DNA of 64,000 bases from Eukaryota sp. TZLM1-RC (taxonomy: Eukaryota > Metamonada: BaSk clade). This document shows, in pieces, positions 58,514 through 64,000 of this stretch. The notes under the pieces are model-generated. The model was not told the origin of the DNA. It ran no database searches and worked only from the letters and a program-made list of their open reading frames with translations. The DNA is taken from positions 2,956,550 through 3,020,549 of the forward strand of contig JAUPSS010000004.1 in NCBI GenBank assembly GCA_040285825.1, written 5' to 3'. The position numbers and the translations under genes are program-made. The stretch's first letter is position 1; every line of letters starts with the position of its first letter.

Positions 58514-61500
58514 TTTTTTTTTTCTCCCTCCCTTAGTCAACCCTTTCATATTTCACTTTCTGTCAAGGCGTCAAAGTCGTACTGTTTCTCTGTCAAAACG
58601 ATGCCTTTGGCTGATAGTGACTCTGATACTGATTGGAACGCCCAAGCAAAGATTCTACCAGTCAGATCAAGCTCATCCACTCCACTTCCCCACTCTCCCC
58701 ACAATACAGGCTATGCTCGAAATTCATCTCAAAAAAATTCTCATTCAAAAACTGATCATTGTACCAGAAAAAACACAGAAAAACCACCATTACGTTCCTT
58801 GCGTTCTGTTGCGCGTTCTATTAACAACTCCGTTTCTCGAAATTTGTTTTCTCCAGCTGAAACTGCAAAAAGTCAAAAGTCTATTTCTACTTTTTACTCA
58901 AAAATTGACAAAATTGAAAGAACTGAAAAAATGAAACCACTGCCATTAAAAGGTTCTAAAAAATGTTCGATTTGTGGTATCAGTGGTCATAATTCGAGAA
59001 CGTGCCCTGAGAAACAAAAAAGAGAATTTGAATTAAAATCTGCTCAACAAATTCTCAAATGTTCTGTTCCAGCTGTTGCCGTTGTGAAAGGTGCTGAAAA
59101 TAATGTTTCTGACGATCAACAGTTAAATGCTTCTAGTGTTCCCTCTTCTTCCCCTTCTGAAAACAGTAATTTTTGTTGTCCATTTTGCAAAAAAGATGTT
59201 GCAAATTCACGAAATGGTCGAAAACTTCTGTTTTGTACGAATTGTAAAGCCGTTGATACCGTAAGACCCCCGATCCGGATCCCAGTAGAAATAAGTCCCG
59301 CCAGCACAATCCCCTTCTCAATGGAAATGAGAAATTTTACTTCTGAATTGAAAAATAATAAGTGGAATATTTCATCCTTCTGGAAATATTTTGCTAGAAA
59401 AAACAAAAATTGTTTTAAGAAAAAATTTGGAAATAGAAAAATTGTAAAATCAAAAATTTGCCGTATATTGTGCTTACGTGGTCGTTATGGTGCCGCAAAG
59501 CAGTCTTTGTTTTCCTCTTCTTTGGCTGATGCAAACTCTGATACCCTTGAAAAACTTCAAAAGTTGCATCCTCAAGAAAATTTCAAGTGCAGCAAGCCTG
59601 AAGTGTGTCCATTTTGGATTGAAAATCCTATTACTGCAATTGAAGTTCTTAAAGCTATTCAAAAATTGCCAAAGGGGAAAGCAGCAGGCCCATCTGGAAT
59701 TTCTTTTGATCTGTTAAAAATAGCGTGTTCCAGTGCTCCCGAAATTGCTGATGATCTAGCCCACTATTTTCAACAATTGATTGTTTTGAAAATTAATCCT
59801 CCATTTGAATTACTCGCAGCACGTCTGATTGCTTTAGTAAAGCCTGGAAACGGAATCAAACCTGATGGAATACGCCCAATTGCTGTTGGTGAATCTCTTT
59901 CTCGTTTGCTAGCATCAATTGTCTTCGATCGTGTCAAAGACAAAGCTTCTACATTTTTGAATCCTCATCAATTTGGAATCAAAACAATTGATGGTGCTTC
60001 TGTTGCTGCTATTGCCTCTGATACCTTTTTTAATGCAGAGGAAAATAATTTTATTTTTAATCTCGACTTTAAAAATGCTTTTAATTCTGTAAAGCGAGAA
60101 GTAATTTTTGAAGTTATTAAATCTGATTTTCCTGAGCTATCGAGTTTTTTCTACCATTTTTATGGGAAAGAATCAGATTTAATTTTTAATTCATTTGGTC
60201 TTAAATCATCTTCTGGAGTGAAGCAGGGAGATCCTTTAGGCCCATTATTGTTTTGTTTAGCTATTCACAAAACTTTAAATATCATTAAGCAAAAATACCC
60301 TTCTATAAAAATAGTTGCTTATATGGATGATATATCCTTGATTGGTTCATTTGATTTACTAGAATTGGTTGCTCAAGAAATTGCCGATTCATATGAAAAT
60401 ATTGGGCTTCATCTTAATGCCAGCAAATGCCTTCTGATTGGCTCTTCTGCTCAAGACCTCGTGATAAACGATTCTATTGTCCCTTTTACTAATTATAGTA
60501 GTGATGCTTTTAAGTTCCTTGGTTGTTGGTTAGGAAATGTGCCTCAAATTCAGAATGAATTGCAAGTTATTTTGGAAAAAATGAAAATTGAACTTGATTC
60601 AATTTCTTCTTTAGATATAGAAAAGCATATTAAATTTTTCATGCTTAAAATTTGCTACACTGGGAGAATAACCCACATTTTGAGATCTTGTGCTCCTTCC
60701 ATAGCATTAGATTTTTGTCGTTCTTTTAATTCATTGAGAACAGAATTTTTTGCTGATTTATTGGATGTAGAACCAGGAATGTTGAAAAGCCATTTATTTT
60801 CTTCAGCAAATTTGGGTGGTATTGGTTTTACTAAATCTTCAATTTTGTGTCAATCAGCATTCTTGGGTGGTGGCAAAATTTTATTTATGAATTTTCTCGT
60901 AGATTTCCTGATGATTCTCATCTGTTAGTCCCCAATTGTAGTCCCTATTTGTATGAGTTATCTTGTGAACTTGAAAAATTACCGCCACAAATTTGGACCA
61001 AATGTTTTCCTCAATCAATTCAAGAAATTCCAAACCGATCTCTATTTAATTTACAGTTTTGCTGTAAAAAGCTTCAACAAAAATTGTCAAAGATTTTTGA
61101 AAGCTTGGATTTTGATGTTAGACTTGGCTTGGCCAAGAAAAAGAATCCCGCTTTTGCAAATCTTTTACAAGATATGTGTGACAGTACTTCTTCTGCCTTA
61201 GTAACAACAATTCCACAAGTTTATGGTACTCTCTTATCCGATTCTGCTTGGACTCTGAATATGAGATTTCGTTCCTTTATCTGGCCTGATAATTTACCTC
61301 ATAATTTAATTTGTAAATGTTCTCGAGAAATTACAACTACTCATTTGTTAAATTGTAAACATTTTATTACTTTTAGAAGCAAGGTTCATGATGCTGTAAG
61401 AGACCAGTTATATTGTATGTGTAAATCTCATAGAATTGAATCCTTCTTGGAACCTTTGTTGTCAAATCTGTTTGATGCTGAAAATGATTTTCATAAGAAT

Positions 61501-62007
61501 AATAGAGGTGATGTCATATTACCTGGATTAGATGGAAGCTTCATTTTATTGGATGTAATGTCTGTTGATCCTTGTAATGCCTCAAATGAAAGGCTTGTTA
61601 ATTCTGAAATTCATAATCCCCTTTCAAATGCTGAAAATTTTAAATTCAAAAAAATACAATGAACCTTTGTCCAAATTGGCCAGTCTACAGCATGCAAAAT
61701 ACAATTTGTATCCATTTGTATTTTCCCTTTTTGGTTCACTTGCACCAACTGCTTTACGTTTTTTGGATGATTTTGAAATGATTGTAAAGAGAAGAACTGG
61801 CAGAAATTTCAACAGATTGTTTTGGCAAAATAGAATTGTGTTCTCTATTTTTAAGGGGATGTTGAAGATGGTTTCTGATGCTTTGCTTTCTCTTGGATCT
61901 CACTATGAGAGAGTTGCATCTAGTGTTTTTGTTTTGGGAGAGATGGATTTTTTAGATGTTGATTTATAGGTTTAGAATAAAATTAAATTTTAAAAAAAAA
62001 AAAAAAA
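58514..62007 (+). mobile_element. Full-length family A retrotransposon with 23-bp TSD (reference copy)
   Basis: Plus strand: T10, CTCCCTCCCTTAG, an 87-bp 5' leader, the ATG at 58601, the stop at 61967-61969, and a 3' UTR of about 23 bp (GTTTAGAATAAAATTAAAT and so on). The A tail of 16 is the longest in the window. The insertion is in opposite orientation inside another A copy. The long A tail, clean TSD and near-intact frame mark it as the youngest insertion visible. Confidence 0.93.
58601..61969 (+). CDS. Family A RT/endonuclease polyprotein (best copy, two frame breaks)
   Basis: About 1,122 residues once two one-base changes are allowed for: a short A-run at about 60883 (GGCAAAATTTTA) and a long A-run at about 61650. 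Features in order: S/T/D-rich N-terminus; zinc knuckle C122-x2-C125-x4-H130-x4-C135; zinc ribbon C193/C196/C212/C215; LPKGKAAGPSG near 356; RPIAVGE near 423; catalytic D489 in LDFKNAFNSV; KQGDPLGP near 540; Y574-M-D576-D577; FLGCWLG near 638; finger C905-x-C907-x7-H915-x3-C919; KVHDAVRD; RLE R969-x-D971 and D985. The finger followed by RLE is the R2-type order. A leading AP-type endonuclease is absent. Expected to bind its own RNA and nick the target. Confidence 0.9.
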
Positions 62008-62159
62008 GCGGGATTCTTTTTCTTGGCCAAGCCAAGTCTAACATCAAAATCCAAGCTTTCAAAAATCTTTGACAATTTTTGTTGAAGCTTTTTACAGCAA
62101 AACTGTAAATTAAATAGAGATCGGTTTGGAATTTCTTGAATTGATTGAGGAAAACATTT
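62008..62159 (-). pseudogene. Family A, right part of the split copy (with TSD)
   Basis: Minus strand, A residues about 801-853, continuing the copy from 58513. The first 23 bp (62008-62030) are the right TSD copy. It ends at the family E insertion site GAAAACATTT (62150-62159). Confidence 0.85.
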
Positions 62160-62305
62160 TTTTTTCTAAAACTTTTTATTCAACAACAAATATGAAATAC
62201 ACAATTAAAACTCCACATCCTCAAAACCTGCCTCCCCTACATCAAAACAATTAATCGCTAAAGATTCAGAAAATTTCCCAAAAGAAGATAGTGAATCAGA
62301 AAATA
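62160..62305 (-). mobile_element. Family E 3' terminus, third copy
   Basis: Same insert, same target and same TSD (62150-62159 and 62306-62315) as at 40336 and 41699. It belongs to the duplicated block and is not a new insertion. Confidence 0.8.
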
Positions 62306-64000
62306 GAAAACATTTGGTCCAAATTTGTGGCGGTAATTTTTCAAGTTCACAAGATAACTCATACAAATAGGGATTTTTGGTTTTGAAAATAAATTAAATG
62401 AATGAAAACAAAAAAAAACAAATAGGGACTACAATTGGGGACTAACAGATGAGAATCATCAGGAAATCTACGAGAAAATTCATAAATAAAATTTTTGCCA
62501 CCACCCAAGAATGCTGATTGACACAAAATTGAAGATTTAGTAAAACCAATACCACCCAAATTTGCTGAAGAAAATAAATGGCTTTTCAACATTCCTGGTT
62601 CTACATCCAATAAATCAGCAAAAAATTCTGTTCTCAATGAATTAAAAGAACGACAAAAATCTAATGCTATGGAAGGAGCACAAGATCTCAAAATGTGGGT
62701 TATTCTCCCAGTGTAGCAAATTTTAAGCATGAAAAATTTAATATGCTTTTCTATATCTAAAGAAGAAATTGAATCAAGTTCAATTTTCATTTTTTCCAAA
62801 ATAACTTGCAATTCATTCTGAATTTGAGGCACATTTCCTAACCAACAACCAAGGAACTTAAAAGCATCACTACTATAATTAGTAAAAGGGACAATAGAAT
62901 CGTTTATCACGAGGTCTTGAGCAGAAGAGCCAATCAGAAGGCATTTGCTGGCATTAAGATGAAGCCCAATATTTTCATATGAATCGGCAATTTCTTGAGC
63001 AACCAATTCTAGTAAATCAAATGAACCAATCAAGGATATATCATCCATATAAGCAACTATTTTTATAGAAGGGTATTTTTGCTTAATGATATTTAAAGTT
63101 TTGTGAATAGCTAAACAAAACAATAATGGGCCTAAAGGATCTCCCTGCTTCACTCCAGAAGATGATTTAAGACCAAATGAATTAAAATTAAATCTGATTC
63201 TTTACCATAAAAATGGTAGAAAAAACTCGATAGCTCAGGAAAATCAGATTTAATAACTTCAAAAATTGCTTCTCGCTTTACAGAATTAAAAGCATTTTTA
63301 AAGTCGAGATTAAAAATAAAATTATTTTCCTCTGCATTAAAAAAGGTATCAGAGGCAATAGCAGCAACAGAAGCACCATCAATTGTTTTGATTCCAAATT
63401 GATGAGGATTCAAAAATGTAGAAGCTTTGTCTTTGACACGATCGAAGACAATTGATGCTAGCAAACGAGAAAGAGATTCACCAACAGCAATTGGGCGTAT
63501 TCCATCAGGTTTGATTCCGTTTCCAGGCTTTACTAAAGCAATCAGACGTGCTGCGAGTAATTCAAATGGAGGATTAATTTTCAAAACAATCAATTGTTGA
63601 AAGTAGTGGGCTAGATCATCAGCAATTTCGGGAGCACTGGAACACGCTATTTTTAACAGATCAAAAGAAATTCCAGATGGGCCTGCTGCTTTCCCCTTTG
63701 GCAATTTTTGAATAGCTTTAAGAACTTCAATTGCAGTAATAGGATTTTCAATCCAAAAAGGACACACTTCAGGCTTGCTGCACTTGAAATTTTCTTGAGG
63801 ATGCAACTTTTGAAGTTTTTCAAGGGTATCAGAGTTTGCATCAGCCAAAGAAGAGGAAAACAAAGACTGCTTTGCGGCACCATAACGACCACGTAAGCAC
63901 AATTTACGGCAAATTTTTGATTTTACAATTTTTCTATTTCCAAATTTTTTTCTTAAAACAATTTTTGTTTTTTCTAGCAAAATATTTCCAGAAGGATGAA
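62306..64000 (-). pseudogene. Family A, RT to linker, carrying the 44-bp insertion (runs off window)
   Basis: Minus strand, A residues about 250-800, with the 44-bp-type insertion at 62374-62418 (CAAATAGGGA at 62364-62373 and 62419-62428). Beyond 62530 the A sequence is uninterrupted at the site where 40710 and 42069 have an A tail, so this is the uninterrupted version of the block. It holds YMDD, KQGDPLGP, LDFKNAFNSV and LPKGKAAGPSG. One A is missing at about 63185 (TTAAAATTAAATC). It continues past the window end. Confidence 0.86.

Noticed and set aside
58514-58536. Splice acceptor reading of TTTCTCCCTCCCTTAG at the A 5' end (cis or trans splicing)
   Set aside because: The AG is GG in family B although the tract is conserved, and no donor or leader sequence is visible.
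1-64000. CRISPR array or bacterial retron reading of the repeats and RTs
   Set aside because: Repeats are long element copies, not short regularly spaced units. The RTs have the LINE layout with zinc fingers and RLE, plus A tails and TSDs.
1-64000. Site-specific R2-like insertion in rDNA
   Set aside because: No 28S or other rRNA sequence flanks any copy. Targets are other retrotransposon copies at varied positions.

Overview
The window is AT-rich eukaryotic DNA in which almost every base belongs to non-LTR retrotransposons (LINE-like elements) of the kind that carry a restriction-like endonuclease (RLE) after the reverse transcriptase (RT), as in the R2/R4/NeSL/CRE group. I see no recognisable host gene, tRNA, rRNA, CRISPR or bacterial signal. 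The organism cannot be named from sequence alone. The standard code, AATAAA-containing 3' ends, A tails, 5' truncations and target-site duplications (TSDs) fit a repeat-rich eukaryotic nuclear genome.

Provisional family names used here. Family A is by far the commonest: about 3.45 kb, one ORF of about 1,120 residues ending in MDFLDVDL. Family B is about 3.3 kb, one ORF of about 1,064 residues ending in CFEDIDF. Family C is known from the C-terminal 462 residues, ending in DFVEEILV. Family D is one endonuclease fragment. Family E is a 3' terminus only, ending in GFEDVEF; D and E could be two parts of one family. A and B share a layout: acidic/serine-rich N-terminus, CCHC zinc knuckle, CxxC...CxxC zinc ribbon, RT with a YMDD centre, a CxC-x7-H-x3-C finger, then the RLE motif R-x-D-x13-D. 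Residue numbers for A refer to the copy at 58514-62007, and for B to the copy at 7426-10742.

Layout. 1-5.2 kb: mosaic of 5'-truncated A pieces with a B piece. 5.2-12.8 kb: an A copy on the minus strand split by a full-length B (7.4-10.7 kb), then an A 3' end that itself carries a C insertion in its 3' UTR. 12.8-14.9 kb: plus-strand A split by a 5'-truncated B with a clear TSD. 14.9-25.06 kb: A copies in both orientations plus a C fragment. 25.06-25.70 kb: the only stretch not made of these elements. 25.7-39.3 kb: alternating A and B with a C copy, including blocks repeated directly and inverted. 39.3-45 kb: a tandemly duplicated A block carrying an E insertion and a 44-bp micro-insertion, then longer A copies. 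45-57.7 kb: A and B nests, one full-length A (47.8-51.3 kb) inside B, and the D fragment. 57.7-64 kb: a minus-strand A copy that received a full-length plus-strand A flanked by a 23-bp TSD.

The window was built by two processes. One is retrotransposition of the elements into one another, with A tails joined to target positions that often offer a short oligo-T primer. The other is later duplication, inversion and recombination of the nests, since identical junctions recur at several places. Nearly all long ORFs are broken by one-base changes in homopolymers, so real decay cannot be separated from consensus sequencing error without the reads.
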